The notes below the pieces were generated by a model, which made no database searches, was not told where the DNA came from, and worked only from the letters and a program-made list of their open reading frames with translations. Below are positions 1 to 9,834 of a stretch of DNA of 64,000 bases, in pieces (position 1 is the stretch's first letter; every line of letters begins with the position of its first letter). The position numbers were made by a program, and so were the translations under genes. The DNA is taken from the NCBI GenBank assembly GCA_934141245.1, contig CAKPCB010000006.1, forward strand, positions 1-64,000. The letters are read 5' to 3'. The stretch comes from an uncultured Bacilli bacterium (GTDB taxonomy: Bacteria; Bacillota_I; Bacilli_A; RF39; UBA660).

Positions 1-425
1 GGTTGAGATAATACAAATAAGCAAATAAACATTAATACATATCCCTCTATAATACCAACAATAAATCCACCAATCTTAGAAGGAATTGCCAATATTATTG
101 TAAATTTTAATACCTTTTCAACAAAGCCAGTTATAGCAAGTACAATTTTAAATACAATCATTAAAATACTAAATAATATTATAAAAGCAATACACTGATA
201 TAGTATAACGTTTAGAATAGTAGCACCTTCAAAGACACCAAAAAAGTTAAAGAAAGGTAAATTTAAACTCATCCAATTTGCTAAAGGATCTTTCAATTTA
301 AAGGCTAATACAAAAACAATAAATAGTCCTATAGTCATTACTATTTGTTTAAAAAATCCTCTTTTCAATCCGACTACTCCTGCACATAAAATCATCAGAA
401 TAACCGCAACATCAATTACATTCAT
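1..425 (-). CDS. cvpA: CvpA family membrane protein (partial, C-terminus off left edge)
   Basis: Reading leftward from ATG at 423-425, the frame stays open to the window edge (about 141 residues). The product starts MNVIDVAVILMILCAGVVGL and has further hydrophobic stretches and a GLKRGFFKQ-type loop. This matches the CvpA (colicin V production) family of multi-pass inner-membrane proteins, whose role in Firmicutes is poorly defined. A strong AAGGAG ribosome binding site lies 5 bases before the ATG. It is the gene after mutS, 66 bp downstream, in the same direction. In Firmicutes cvpA often sits beside mutS2, which would lie outside this window if present. Family call is from the N-terminal pattern only. 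Confidence 0.72.
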   Translation of the reverse strand, partial: MNVIDVAVILMILCAGVVGLKRGFFKQIVMTIGLFIVFVLAFKLKDPLANWMSLNLPFFNFFGVFEGATILNVILYQCIAFIILFSILMIVFKIVLAITGFVEKVLKFTIILAIPSKIGGFIVGIIEGYVLMFICLFVLSQ

Positions 426-491
426 AAAACTCTCCTTACTATATTTATAATTAAATTATACAAACTTATACATTAAATATCAATATTATGA

Positions 492-3035
492 CTATTTATT
501 TTCAATATCTTTTTTTAATTCATATAAAATATTTAATGCTTCTATAGGAGTTATTTCTAAAGGATTAATATCTTTTAATTTTTTCTCTATTAAATCCTCT
601 TTGGGATCTTCTTCAACTGGTATAAATAAACTTGTTTGGGTAAAAGATTGTTCCTTATTACTTTTATGCTCATATACATCTAATATTTCATTTGCTCTTT
701 TAATTAAAGAATCTGGTAAGTGAGCTAACGATGCAACATGAATTCCGTAACTTTTATCAACAGCACCTACTTTAACTTTATGTAAAAAGGTAATTTTTCC
801 ATCTTCTTCTACAGCACTTACATGAACATTTCGTAAATTTCTTAAATCTCCTGATAATGCAGTTAATTCATGATAGTGAGTAGAAAACAATGTTTTAGCT
901 TTTATTTTATCATGAATATATTCAAGAATGGCTTGAGCTAAACTCATTCCATCATATGTAGCAGTACCTCTTCCTAATTCATCAAACAATATCAAACTAT
1001 TCTCAGTTGCCTCTGATATAGCTTTATTAGCTTCTTTCATTTCTACCATAAATGTAGAATCCCCACTAACTAAATCATCACTTGCACCTATTCTTGTAAA
1101 GATTTTATCAAATATAGGAATAGAGCAATACTTTGCTGGAACATAAGAACCCATTTGTGCCATTATAACAGTTATTGCAAGTTGTCTCATATATGTTGAT
1201 TTACCAGCCATATTTGGACCGGTTATTAATAATATATTTACTCCATCCTTCATTACTATGTCATTTGCAACATAATCAAATTTGTTTACTTTTTCAACAA
1301 CAGGATGTCTACCATCTTTTATATCAATAACATTATCAAAATTAATATTTGGCTTAACATAACCATTTTCTTCTGCAACAACGGCAAGAGAAACCATCAT
1401 ATCAACCTCTGCAATAACCTTTGATATTTTTTGTATTCTAGGAACATACTTCTTTACTTCATCCCTAATTTCCATAAAGATTTTATATTCCAAATTAATT
1501 ATTTTTTCTTCTGCACCAAGTATTATACTTTCTTTTTCTTTCAATAGTGGTGTTGTATATCTCTCACAATTGGATAATGTTTGTCTTCTTTCATATTTAA
1601 ATTCATCTTTTACTAAGTCAGAATTCCCTTTACTTACTTCAATATAATATCCAAATACTTTATTAAAGCCAACCTTCAAGTTTTTTATTCCGGTTCTTTC
1701 TCTTTCGTCTTTTTCAAAATTAAGTATAAAATCCTTTGATCCACTACTTATATTTCTTAATTCATCAAGTTCTTTATTAAAACCACTTTTTATTAGTGAT
1801 CCCTCTCTTACAGTAATAGGAGGTGTTTCATTTATAGATTTATCTAGTAAATCATAAACCTCATTTAGTGTTTCAATATTTTTATTGTAATGTATGTTTT
1901 CCAATATTTGTTTTATATCAGGAAGTACTTTTAATGTGGTTTTAAGCTGTATCAAATCTCTTGCATTTAAATTCCCATAACAAATCCTAGAAGATAATCT
2001 TTCCAAATCATATACTCTATCTAATTTTTGTTTTAATTCTTCTCTAAGTATAAATTCAGTAAGTAAAACTTCAATTGTAGAATATCTTTTATTTATCTCT
2101 TCAATATCTGTTAACGGATTTTCAATTGATTGTTTTAAAAATCTACCACCCATTGCAGTTTTTGTTTTATCTAAAAGCCATAAAAGTGAATAAGTTCTTT
2201 CTCCAAGTCTTAACGTTTCAGTTAATTCCAAATTTCTCTTGGTATGAACATCAAAAAGTAAATAATTATCTAAATTAATTATCTGTGCTTGTTGAAAATG
2301 AGACAAATCTCCCTTTTTATTATTAACTATATATTTTAATAAATGCTTTATGGTTGTCACTAATCTAATATCAGAAATATTTTCATATACATTTTTATAT
2401 AAGTCATCTTCTAACATATCATCAGTAATGGTTACTAATATATGATATCCTTCTCTTAAAGTATTTAATATTTCCCTATCAATTTTACTATTTACAATAA
2501 CTTCATTTATTTCCCTATTTATTACTTCAGTAACAAGTTTATTAGAGTCATGTGGTAATATCAATGCATAAAAGTATCCGGTTGTTATATCAGCATAACT
2601 AATACCATAACAATAATCAAAGTCATATATATTTCCAACATAATTATTGTCTTTTTCTTGTAATCTATTATCTATTATAGTACCTTTTGTAACTATTTGT
2701 ATTACATCTCTTTCAACCATACCCTTAGTAGTCTTAGGATCAGTTAACTGTTCACATATAGCAACTTTATATCCTTTTTCTATTAGTTTATCTAAGTATG
2801 ATGAATATGAATGATATGGAATACCACACATAGGAACTCTTTCGTCTAACCCTGCGTTTTTCCCAGTTAAGGCAAGTTCTAGTTCTCTACTGCAAAGTTC
2901 TGCATCCTCAAAAAACATTTCATAAAAATCTCCAAGCCTAAAAAATATAATCGCATCATTATATTTATCTTTTATATCAAGATATTGTATCATCATTGGA
3001 CTAAGTTTACTTCTATCTACTTCACTACGTTTCAT
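492..3035 (-). CDS. mutS: DNA mismatch repair ATPase MutS (MutS1)
   Basis: Recognises mismatches and starts mismatch repair with MutL. The 847-residue length is typical. The N-terminal mismatch-recognition domain carries the Phe-Tyr-Glu motif (residues 37-39). The C-terminal ABC-type ATPase has Walker A (TGPNMAGKST, about 602-612), Walker B (LILFDELGRGT, about 680) and the STHYHEL switch (about 718). The mismatch domain and absence of a Smr tail separate it from MutS2. The start ATG follows a GGGTGAAG ribosome binding site. In Bacillus subtilis mutS follows cotE and precedes mutL. Here cotE is 35 kb upstream on the same strand and no mutL is visible. Confidence 0.98.
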   Translation of the reverse strand: MKRSEVDRSKLSPMMIQYLDIKDKYNDAIIFFRLGDFYEMFFEDAELCSRELELALTGKNAGLDERVPMCGIPYHSYSSYLDKLIEKGYKVAICEQLTDPKTTKGMVERDVIQIVTKGTIIDNRLQEKDNNYVGNIYDFDYCYGISYADITTGYFYALILPHDSNKLVTEVINREINEVIVNSKIDREILNTLREGYHILVTITDDMLEDDLYKNVYENISDIRLVTTIKHLLKYIVNNKKGDLSHFQQAQIINLDNYLLFDVHTKRNLELTETLRLGERTYSLLWLLDKTKTAMGGRFLKQSIENPLTDIEEINKRYSTIEVLLTEFILREELKQKLDRVYDLERLSSRICYGNLNARDLIQLKTTLKVLPDIKQILENIHYNKNIETLNEVYDLLDKSINETPPITVREGSLIKSGFNKELDELRNISSGSKDFILNFEKDERERTGIKNLKVGFNKVFGYYIEVSKGNSDLVKDEFKYERRQTLSNCERYTTPLLKEKESIILGAEEKIINLEYKIFMEIRDEVKKYVPRIQKISKVIAEVDMMVSLAVVAEENGYVKPNINFDNVIDIKDGRHPVVEKVNKFDYVANDIVMKDGVNILLITGPNMAGKSTYMRQLAITVIMAQMGSYVPAKYCSIPIFDKIFTRIGASDDLVSGDSTFMVEMKEANKAISEATENSLILFDELGRGTATYDGMSLAQAILEYIHDKIKAKTLFSTHYHELTALSGDLRNLRNVHVSAVEEDGKITFLHKVKVGAVDKSYGIHVASLAHLPDSLIKRANEILDVYEHKSNKEQSFTQTSLFIPVEEDPKEDLIEKKLKDINPLEITPIEALNILYELKKDIENK

Positions 3036-3177
3036 ATTACTTCACCCGTACAAGATATTATACATTAAAATTAAAAAGTTTAATAGAGTTTTAAGTAAAA
3101 TAAAATAAGAATTTAACTAATTTTAACTATATAAAACAGCTTATAACTATAAATTATTATGAAATAAAAATTAATAA

Positions 3178-3205
3178 AAACAAAAAGACTATTTCTAGTC
3201 TTATC
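3178..3205 (-). terminator. Rho-independent terminator after the CotF-like pair
   Basis: Perfect 6-bp stem (3185-3190 with 3197-3202), 6-base loop, followed on the minus strand by a T-rich run. The stop codon of the CotF-like gene lies in the 5' arm. Confidence 0.75.
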
Positions 3206-3518
3206 CATTCAAATCTGTAAACTCTTTACTCAATGTTTGATACTTATCATTTATTTTTTTTGTTTCACTTTTTTCCAAAACATACCACCCTTTTTTAAAC
3301 ATAATCTCAAACACTCTTCTTTGTAATGAAGAATATTCATCAAACATTTTTTTGTATTCTTCATATAAATATTCGTTGCTTGCTTCAGTAAGTGCAACTG
3401 CATAATTTTTTACCATTTCCTTTAATGTTCCAAGTAAAGAATTAATATGATCTTTATCATTTAATGTCAACCCAGATGGTACCTCTACTTTTGGATTTTT
3501 TATTTGATTATTGTCCAT
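3201..3518 (-). CDS. CotF-like spore coat protein
   Basis: A 105-residue protein fitting the Coat F family, helical ferritin-like proteins of the endospore coat and its relatives. Visible hallmarks are the LNDKDHINSLLGTLK opening helix, a YAVALTEASNEYL helix and the terminal MFKKGWYVLE segment with the diagnostic GWY. The start follows an AGGAGG site. The start overlaps the end of the upstream small gene by 11 bp, so the two are probably translationally coupled. The pair ends at a hairpin terminator. CotF-like proteins also occur in some non-sporulating Bacilli, so the function as a coat protein is inferred. The window's other coat genes support it. Confidence 0.75.
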   Translation of the reverse strand: MDNNQIKNPKVEVPSGLTLNDKDHINSLLGTLKEMVKNYAVALTEASNEYLYEEYKKMFDEYSSLQRRVFEIMFKKGWYVLEKSETKKINDKYQTLSKEFTDLNG

Positions 3519-3747
3519 TGCTACCTCCTGTATTTAATAGAAATAGTATTTTATTCATATTATTATAAAATATATCACTAGAATCTTTAAGTATGCTTTT
3601 AATATCGTTATCAGAAACAGACTTTATAGAACTGTTTGTACACTTATATGCTCCATAGTTCCAACTAAACATATCACTTAAATAATCCAAATCCTTTCCA
3701 CTAATAATATTGGGAACCATGTCATATATTCTTTTATCATTTTCCAT
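3508..3747 (-). CDS. Small protein coupled to the CotF-like gene
   Basis: A 79-residue soluble protein with an ISGKDLDYLSDMFSWNYGAYK core. This KDLDYL...WN pattern is often seen in short partners of CotF-like coat genes, so I take it as the partner subunit; I cannot name a family. GGAGGATG ribosome binding site before the ATG. It is the first gene of a two-gene unit that overlaps the CotF-like gene by 11 bp. The C-terminus is short and polar (LLNTGGSNGQ). No signal peptide. Confidence 0.6.
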   Translation of the reverse strand: MENDKRIYDMVPNIISGKDLDYLSDMFSWNYGAYKCTNSSIKSVSDNDIKSILKDSSDIFYNNMNKILFLLNTGGSNGQ

Positions 3748-3803
3748 ATTTCATCCTCCAATATTAATATGACATGTAATAAATAAATTTATACAAAAAA
3801 AAC

Positions 3804-4529
3804 TTAAATAAGCTTCCTTTTTTGAAAATCATTTAAGTCTATAGTGTCTATTAAAAAACAATTGTTAAAAGTTGCATCTTCTAATAACAAACTCTTACAT
3901 ATTTTAATAGAGTCCTTAGAAGTAAATAAACCATAGTTTTTAATAGATAAATCAGTATCAATATCATTTGTTTTATCATTTAATAAAGAAAATGTCATTC
4001 TATTAAACAAGTATATATCCAAATCTTTCGACATGCCAAACTTATTTACAAATCTTTCTGCATCAGTTGATAGTAAACTGTAATTACAATTAAATGCTTT
4101 ATAGTGACAATTATCAAAATCAATTAGCTTTGATGGTCTTAATAAGAAATTACCAAAATGTATATCGCCATGGATTAAACCTACTTGTTGTATTTCAACT
4201 AATGCCATCTTAGCAAACTTTAAACTTAAAATTTTATTTTTCAAACTATATGAATAAGCAAAGCCTAAATCTTTGTGATTATATAAGTCTGTTAAATATC
4301 CAAATTCATCATTATCTTTAACAAAATATTTAGGAAGTACACTATATAAAAGATCAAGTTCTGATAAGCTAGAAATTTTATCAAAAAACTCACTACCAAA
4401 GATCCTACAATTTTTAAACTTTTTATAACAATAGTTTTTTCCATCCATTGTAACAGAATAAACATTACTAAAAGATCCATAATCAATATGCTTATTTATT
4501 TCCAAGTTTTTTATGTCAATTTGTTTCAT
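3804..4529 (-). CDS. Small protein-kinase-like protein
   Basis: A 241-residue soluble protein with kinase-fold landmarks: a glycine-loop-like GSFSNVYSV near residue 18, a candidate ATP-binding lysine in YKKFK, a catalytic loop HGDIHFGNFLL and a metal-binding IDFDN. The order and spacing fit a compact protein-kinase/aminoglycoside-phosphotransferase fold with the catalytic Asp kept. The substrate is unknown. It is transcribed toward the CotF-like pair (57 bp gap). Kinase-like proteins of the CotS/YsxE/YutH type act in spore coats in Bacillus, so a coat-linked role is possible but speculative. Confidence 0.6.
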   Translation of the reverse strand: MKQIDIKNLEINKHIDYGSFSNVYSVTMDGKNYCYKKFKNCRIFGSEFFDKISSLSELDLLYSVLPKYFVKDNDEFGYLTDLYNHKDLGFAYSYSLKNKILSLKFAKMALVEIQQVGLIHGDIHFGNFLLRPSKLIDFDNCHYKAFNCNYSLLSTDAERFVNKFGMSKDLDIYLFNRMTFSLLNDKTNDIDTDLSIKNYGLFTSKDSIKICKSLLLEDATFNNCFLIDTIDLNDFQKRKLI

Positions 4530-4604
4530 ACTATCCCCTTAATTAATTGCATATTATATCACTATAATGTTACAAATACAACAAAAATAACAAAAAGACA
4601 CTTA

Positions 4605-5813
4605 CTAAATCGCAAAATTACCATTATAGAATATTAGTACTTTACCAAGTTTAGTTATTGCTTCTATTTTTAAATCACTTGTACCTATCATAAAATCAAC
4701 ATGTGTTTTTGATTTATTTATTCCACGTTCTTTTAATTTGTCATCACTGTAAGATTCTCCATTAGGTATAGATAGATTAAATCCATCTCCAAGTGCTAAA
4801 TGACAAGATGCGTTTTCATCTAATAAAGTTGTACCAAATACTATTCCTGTATTTGAAATTGGTGAAGAATAATTAACAAGAGCTACTTCTCCTAAATATG
4901 CAGAATTATCATCAGTATTTATTATTTCTTCAAGTACTTCTTTTCCTGTTTTGGCATCAAAATCAATTACTTTTCCATCCATGAATTTTAGATAAAAATT
5001 TTCAATTTTTTTACCACCATACATAAGTGGCTTTGAACTATATACAATACCACGTGTTTTCAAATAACTAGGTGAAGAAAACACTTCATAACTTGGCAAA
5101 TTTACAAACATTCCTATTTTTCTGTCATCTGCCATACTCATCCATTTATGATTTTTTGGCATTTCTATATAAAGATCTGTACCCAAATCATTTGTATAGT
5201 GCAATTCTCTTATTTCTAGATTATTAAGTTTTTGTGTTTTATCCTCTAAAAAATTCAAATATTTGTCCCAACTTTTAATTGGATTATCCGTATTTACTAA
5301 ACAAACCTCATATATTGCATTCATCAATTTACCATAGGCATCCGTACAACTTTCAAAAATATCTTCTGCCCAATATTTGTTAGGTAATGCTGCAATACAC
5401 CAAGGAATCTCATTTAAAGTTTCTTTTTCTCTAAATATCTTACGGGTTTCCATACATCTTTTTTTATATAAAGAAACTTTATTAGAATCAACATTATCCA
5501 TAAAATGAGGAAATTCTGTCTCAAGCATTAAAAAATTGGAGCCCTTCAATGCATACTCATTCCAAATACTTTTATCAAAATAAGGATCATTTAGTATTTC
5601 ATCATCACTTAAGTTCAATAATTTATTAACAGTTAAATTAATGTCAACTTCATCTTTTTTTATATCGTTAAATCCAAGCTTTAAAGCTTCTTCTATCAAC
5701 CTATCTACAAAATTAACATTTACTTTATCATAACTAATAAATAATGACTTACTCTTTTCTATATTCATACAACTATTTAATATTAAATCAATATACTTTT
5801 TTTCTAAATTCAT
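4605..5813 (-). CDS. M29 family metalloaminopeptidase (AmpS/PepS type)
   Basis: A 402-residue cytosolic enzyme of peptidase family M29, which removes N-terminal residues from peptides with two divalent metals. Family landmarks are visible in order: an ALPNKYWAEDIF block, GTDLYIEMP, NLPSYEVFSSP with the first metal-binding Glu, YLGEVALV with the second Glu, a CHLALGDGF block with a His ligand, and HVDFMIGTSDL near the C-terminus with the last His/Asp pair. The length is normal. It lies alone between the kinase-like gene and uppP. The uppP terminator is immediately upstream, so it probably has its own promoter. Confidence 0.9.
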   Translation of the reverse strand: MNLEKKYIDLILNSCMNIEKSKSLFISYDKVNVNFVDRLIEEALKLGFNDIKKDEVDINLTVNKLLNLSDDEILNDPYFDKSIWNEYALKGSNFLMLETEFPHFMDNVDSNKVSLYKKRCMETRKIFREKETLNEIPWCIAALPNKYWAEDIFESCTDAYGKLMNAIYEVCLVNTDNPIKSWDKYLNFLEDKTQKLNNLEIRELHYTNDLGTDLYIEMPKNHKWMSMADDRKIGMFVNLPSYEVFSSPSYLKTRGIVYSSKPLMYGGKKIENFYLKFMDGKVIDFDAKTGKEVLEEIINTDDNSAYLGEVALVNYSSPISNTGIVFGTTLLDENASCHLALGDGFNLSIPNGESYSDDKLKERGINKSKTHVDFMIGTSDLKIEAITKLGKVLIFYNGNFAI

Positions 5814-5838
5814 AATAGTTTTCTCCTTATATAAAAAA

Positions 5839-5874
5839 TTAAAAAGGACAATAAATTATTTAAATATTGTCCAA
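5839..5874 (-). terminator. Rho-independent terminator of uppP
   Basis: Stem 5846-5853 pairs with 5865-5872 (GGACAATA and complement), followed on the minus strand by two T runs. It lies just after the uppP stop codon and before the aminopeptidase gene. Confidence 0.85.
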
Positions 5875-6665
5875 AAAATTACAATAATACCAAGTATTAT
5901 TCTGTACCACATAAACAACTTGAAATCATTCTTCTTTAGGTATTTTAATAAGAAATTAATACATAGAAGTCCAATTATAAATGATGATAAAACACCCACT
6001 ATAAACATCGATAGATTAGCCATTATTAAGTCAATAGTGCCATCCTTTATTACATGTACTAATACTGCTCCTAAAACAACTGGTGCTGATAAAAAGAATG
6101 AAAATTTAGCAGAATCTTCTCTATTTAATTTTATTGCTCTTCCTGCAGCAATTGTAGTTCCACTTCTGGAAAAGCCAGGAATTAATGCAAAAACCTGTGA
6201 ACATCCAATAATAATAGCATCCTTAAGTGACATGTCTTTTATCTCTTTCTTTTGAGATGCATACTTATCTACTAAGTATATAACAATTCCCATAAAAATA
6301 AGTGCAACAGCTATTAAAATATAATTATTTCTAACTGCATTTTCAATAATACTCTCTAATAAGACTCCAGCTAACCCAGCAGGAATAGTTGCAACAACTA
6401 TATACCAAAATATTTTTCCTTCAGAATCTTTAGGTCCTTTTGTAAAACCATTTTTAATAATATTAATAAAATCTTTAAAGAAATATATTCCAATAGCTAG
6501 CAATGTACCAAAGTGAAGTGCAATATCAAATGATAATTCTAAGTCTTTTGCAATACTACTTCCAATTCCAAATAAATTTCTAAATATTATTAAATGTGCA
6601 CTTGATGATATAGGTAAAAATTCTGCAATTCCTTGAATAATTCCTAAAATAATAATTGATAACAT
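5856..6665 (-). CDS. uppP: Undecaprenyl-diphosphate phosphatase UppP (BacA)
   Basis: A multi-pass membrane enzyme that dephosphorylates undecaprenyl pyrophosphate so the lipid carrier can be reused in wall synthesis; it also confers bacitracin tolerance. Both family signatures are present: IIQGIAEFLPISSSAH at the N-terminus and PGFSRSGTT about residue 166, with the usual hydrophobic segments. I place the start at ATG 6665 (269 residues) because GAGGAGG lies 5 bases upstream; the longer reading from 6683 would put that ribosome binding site inside the coding sequence. It ends at a strong terminator. Confidence 0.95.
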   Translation of the reverse strand: MLSIIILGIIQGIAEFLPISSSAHLIIFRNLFGIGSSIAKDLELSFDIALHFGTLLAIGIYFFKDFINIIKNGFTKGPKDSEGKIFWYIVVATIPAGLAGVLLESIIENAVRNNYILIAVALIFMGIVIYLVDKYASQKKEIKDMSLKDAIIIGCSQVFALIPGFSRSGTTIAAGRAIKLNREDSAKFSFFLSAPVVLGAVLVHVIKDGTIDLIMANLSMFIVGVLSSFIIGLLCINFLLKYLKKNDFKLFMWYRIILGIIVIFWTIFK

Positions 6666-6699
6666 AAAATCCTCCTCTATCATATATTCAATAATATCA

Positions 6700-7401
6700 C
6701 TATTTATGCTTATATGAAAGGATTTTTTCTTTTCGTGGTTTTAATTTACGTAAATTGCGTATAGTCCTTGCATTATATGCTGTAAATTCTAGTTCTGATT
6801 TAATACTTTCAAAAGATTTCGAATCATACACTCCTTTATTTTTTTGTAAAACTCTTTCAATTATTTTAGTAACTTCATCATTAAAGAACTCTGGATAATC
6901 TTTAATAATAGAATTTATAAAAATTAAAGATGTCATATTATAAGACAAATCCTCAATTAGTTTTTTAGTATCTACTGAATAATATGTATATAAATGTTTT
7001 AAAAAATAATAATTTATTTCAGTTAATTGTTCTACTGAGATATTTTTATATGATGAAAAAATAGGAATATCTAAATTCTTAATCTTATTATTAGAGTACT
7101 GTTCTCTTAGTTGATCAATACTGTTTTGAGGAACATTTTCTAATGAATTTAATTCATTTAAAATATAATTTTCTTCATCTTTAACAAAATCTTCTCCAAT
7201 AAAATTGGCATTTTTAATTCTTTTCATAACATATTCTTTTTGATTATTTATATAAAATTTATACTCTGGTTCCTTTTTCATTATGCTTGCCAAACTAAAT
7301 ATAAATTCCATATAATCTGTATAAACACTATCTTGATTGTTATTTTTTCCATGTGTCAATATTTGATATTTTATTTTTGCCTCACTATAAGTTCTAGCCA
7401 T
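6700..7401 (-). CDS. Hypothetical protein downstream of lon
   Basis: A 233-residue, highly charged, probably all-helical protein that I do not recognise. It starts MARTYSEAKIKYQ and ends in a very basic tail (RNLRKLKPRKEKILSYKHK), which might bind nucleic acid. No signal peptide and only short hydrophobic stretches. The start is placed at ATG 7401 because the AAAGGA site lies about 10 bases upstream; the alternative ATG at 7410 sits directly on it. The start is 3 bp past the lon stop, so it very likely shares the lon transcript. Confidence 0.65.
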   Translation of the reverse strand: MARTYSEAKIKYQILTHGKNNNQDSVYTDYMEFIFSLASIMKKEPEYKFYINNQKEYVMKRIKNANFIGEDFVKDEENYILNELNSLENVPQNSIDQLREQYSNNKIKNLDIPIFSSYKNISVEQLTEINYYFLKHLYTYYSVDTKKLIEDLSYNMTSLIFINSIIKDYPEFFNDEVTKIIERVLQKNKGVYDSKSFESIKSELEFTAYNARTIRNLRKLKPRKEKILSYKHK

Positions 7402-7403
7402 AT

Positions 7404-9707
7404 TTACCATATCCTTTCGTATACTTCTTTATAATCATCAACTAAAATGAATTTTATTCCACTTTTAATATTTTGTGGTATTTCATCTAAATCATTTTTA
7501 TTCTCACTAGGAATCAAAACAAGCTTAATTCCACTTCTATTTGCTGCAATAAGTTTTTCCCTTAATCCACCAATTGGTAAAATTTTACCAGTTAATGTAA
7601 TTTCACCAGTCATTGCCATATTACTTTTAAGCTTTTTATTCTTTAGCATACTTAACATAGCAGTAGTAAGAGTTATACCAGCACTTGGTCCGTCTTTTGG
7701 AACAGCACCCTCAGGAACGTGAATGTGAAAGTCATTCTTATCAAATATTTTTTCATCTATTTCAAATTCCTTACAATTTGATTTTATATAACTGAATGCT
7801 ATTTTTGCAGATTCTTTCATAACATCCCCTAATGAACCAGTTAACATAAGATTACCATTGCCTTTAAAGTAAGTAGCCTCAATTGGTAAAACATCTCCGC
7901 CAAATGGAGTATATGCAAGTCCATTTGCAACGCCAATTCTATTTTCTTCTAATTCGTTATTAATATATTTTTTATTACCTAAATACTTTTTCAAATCTTT
8001 AGTAGCTACTTTATATTTTTTATTTTTCTCTTCAACTATTATCTCTTTTACAATTTTACGTAACACAGTTGATATTAATCTATCAAGATCTCTAACGCCT
8101 GCTTCTTTAGTATAAAATCTAATAATTGATAGTATAGCATCATCTGTAAATTCTACTAGATCATTACTCAATCCATGTTCTTCTAATTCAAGTGGTATTA
8201 AATGATGCTTTGCTATATCAAGTTTTTCAAATTCAGTGTATGAATATAACTCTATTATTTCCAATCTATCTCTTAATTCATTAGGAATTTGATCAACATA
8301 ATTAGCAGTTGTAATAAACATTACTTCACTTAAATCGTATTCTTCATCAATATAATGATCTACAAATGTACTATTTTGTTCTTTGTCTAACACCTCTAAT
8401 AAACTAGATGCTGGATCTCCTTTTATATCTTTAGTCATTTTATCAATTTCATCAATTATAAATACAGGATTACTTGTACCAGCCTTTTTCATTCCTTGAA
8501 TTATAAGACCAGGTGCAGAACCAATATATGCGAATCTATGACCCACTATATCTGATTCATCATTAATACCACCAACAGATATTTTAGCGAAGCTTCGTTT
8601 TATGCTTTTAGCAATACTCTTAGCTAATGTTGTTTTTCCTACTCCAGGTGGTCCTACTAAACATATTATGGGACTTCTAAGTGAATTATGCATTTGTTTA
8701 ACAGCTAAATATTCTATAATTCTATCTTTAACTTTATCAAGCCCATAGTGACTCTTATCAAGTTCTTCTTTTACTTTTTTTAAATCTTTCTCGTCTTTTG
8801 TATAATTATTCCAAGGTAATTTTAATAACCAATCTATATAAGTTCTAATCATACCTGATTCAGGTGAATTAATATTGCCATATTCATATCTTTGTATTTC
8901 ATGATTTAATCTTTCTTTGATTTTTGAAGGACATTTTAACTTTTTAGCCTTAAGTTTTAACTTTTCTACCTCATCATCCTTATCATTAACATCACCAAGT
9001 TCTTCTTTAATCACTTTAATTTTTTCCCTTAGTACAAATTCTTTTTGAGATTCTTCTAAGTGCTTACTAACACTTGTTTCAATTTGCTTTTCAAGTTTAA
9101 TTACTTCCATGTCACGATTTATATCATCAAGAATCATCTTAACTCTACTAGTAGATGAACACTCTTTAATATAATCTATCTTTCTATTTATTGAAACAGG
9201 TAAGAACAATGCAACTATATCAGTCAACCTACTTATACTAGTAATACCAGCAATTTGATTTAAAACTGTATTAGACATATATGGTACTTCACTTACATAT
9301 ACCTCCAAGTGCTTAATAAGTGCTCTTGAATAGGCTAATTCTTCTGTTGTATCTAACTCTTCATTTGGAATATCTTCAACCATTGCTTCAAATACATTAT
9401 CTTCTCTAGCATATGCAAAAACTTCAACTCTATTTATACCTTGTAATATTAATCTAGTTTTACCATTTGGCATATTAAGTTTCATTTTAATTTCCGCTAA
9501 TATTCCTATTTTAGGTAGCTCTGAAACATCAGGATTTATTTCTAATAAATCTTTTGGATTTACAATAACAAGTTTATTTTCATATAAAGATTCAGCAATA
9601 GAAATAGTTTTTTTATCATTATCACTATCTATTTCTAGCTTTATTTCACTCCAAGGAAAAAGAACCATATTTCTAAGTAATAAAACTGGTAAGCTTTTTT
9701 TAGTCAT
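7404..9707 (-). CDS. lon: ATP-dependent protease Lon
   Basis: A hexameric cytosolic protease that degrades damaged and regulatory proteins. Domains in order: N-terminal LON substrate-binding domain (starting KSLPVLLLRNMVLFPW), AAA+ module with Walker A GPPGVGKTT about residue 350 and Walker B FIIDEIDK, and the S16 protease domain with the catalytic Ser in PKDGPSAG (about 674) and Lys in GLREKLIAA (about 717). I set the start at ATG 9707 (767 residues), preceded by AGGAGGTGG. The open frame continues 41 codons upstream, but that stretch crosses the promoter and has no ribosome binding site. A sigma-A-type promoter lies upstream; no CtsR operator is seen. Confidence 0.98.
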   Translation of the reverse strand: MTKKSLPVLLLRNMVLFPWSEIKLEIDSDNDKKTISIAESLYENKLVIVNPKDLLEINPDVSELPKIGILAEIKMKLNMPNGKTRLILQGINRVEVFAYAREDNVFEAMVEDIPNEELDTTEELAYSRALIKHLEVYVSEVPYMSNTVLNQIAGITSISRLTDIVALFLPVSINRKIDYIKECSSTSRVKMILDDINRDMEVIKLEKQIETSVSKHLEESQKEFVLREKIKVIKEELGDVNDKDDEVEKLKLKAKKLKCPSKIKERLNHEIQRYEYGNINSPESGMIRTYIDWLLKLPWNNYTKDEKDLKKVKEELDKSHYGLDKVKDRIIEYLAVKQMHNSLRSPIICLVGPPGVGKTTLAKSIAKSIKRSFAKISVGGINDESDIVGHRFAYIGSAPGLIIQGMKKAGTSNPVFIIDEIDKMTKDIKGDPASSLLEVLDKEQNSTFVDHYIDEEYDLSEVMFITTANYVDQIPNELRDRLEIIELYSYTEFEKLDIAKHHLIPLELEEHGLSNDLVEFTDDAILSIIRFYTKEAGVRDLDRLISTVLRKIVKEIIVEEKNKKYKVATKDLKKYLGNKKYINNELEENRIGVANGLAYTPFGGDVLPIEATYFKGNGNLMLTGSLGDVMKESAKIAFSYIKSNCKEFEIDEKIFDKNDFHIHVPEGAVPKDGPSAGITLTTAMLSMLKNKKLKSNMAMTGEITLTGKILPIGGLREKLIAANRSGIKLVLIPSENKNDLDEIPQNIKSGIKFILVDDYKEVYERIW

Positions 9708-9738
9708 ATGGTTCCACCTCCTACAAAGTATGCTTATT

Positions 9739-9767
9739 ATTATAACTTCTTTATATATAAAATACAA
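9739..9767 (-). promoter_or_regulatory. Sigma-A promoter of lon
   Basis: Minus-strand TTGTAT, 17-bp spacer, TATAAT (-10 at 9739-9744, -35 at 9762-9767), placing the start of transcription about 25 bases before the lon ATG. Confidence 0.7.
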
Positions 9768-9798
9768 GTAAATTTGAATGTAATTTAACAACGATTGA

Positions 9799-9827
9799 TT
9801 GCCATAATTATAATTAATTGTTATACT
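9799..9827 (+). promoter_or_regulatory. Sigma-A promoter of the LppM-like lipoprotein gene
   Basis: TTGCCA (9799-9804), 17-bp spacer, TATACT (9822-9827) on the plus strand, about 40 bases before the lipoprotein ATG and divergent from the lon promoter. Confidence 0.7.
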
Positions 9828-9834
9828 CAAATTA

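Noticed and set aside
492..3035. MutS2 identity, suggested by the neighbouring cvpA
   Set aside because: The protein has the N-terminal Phe-Tyr-Glu mismatch motif and no Smr domain, so it is MutS1.
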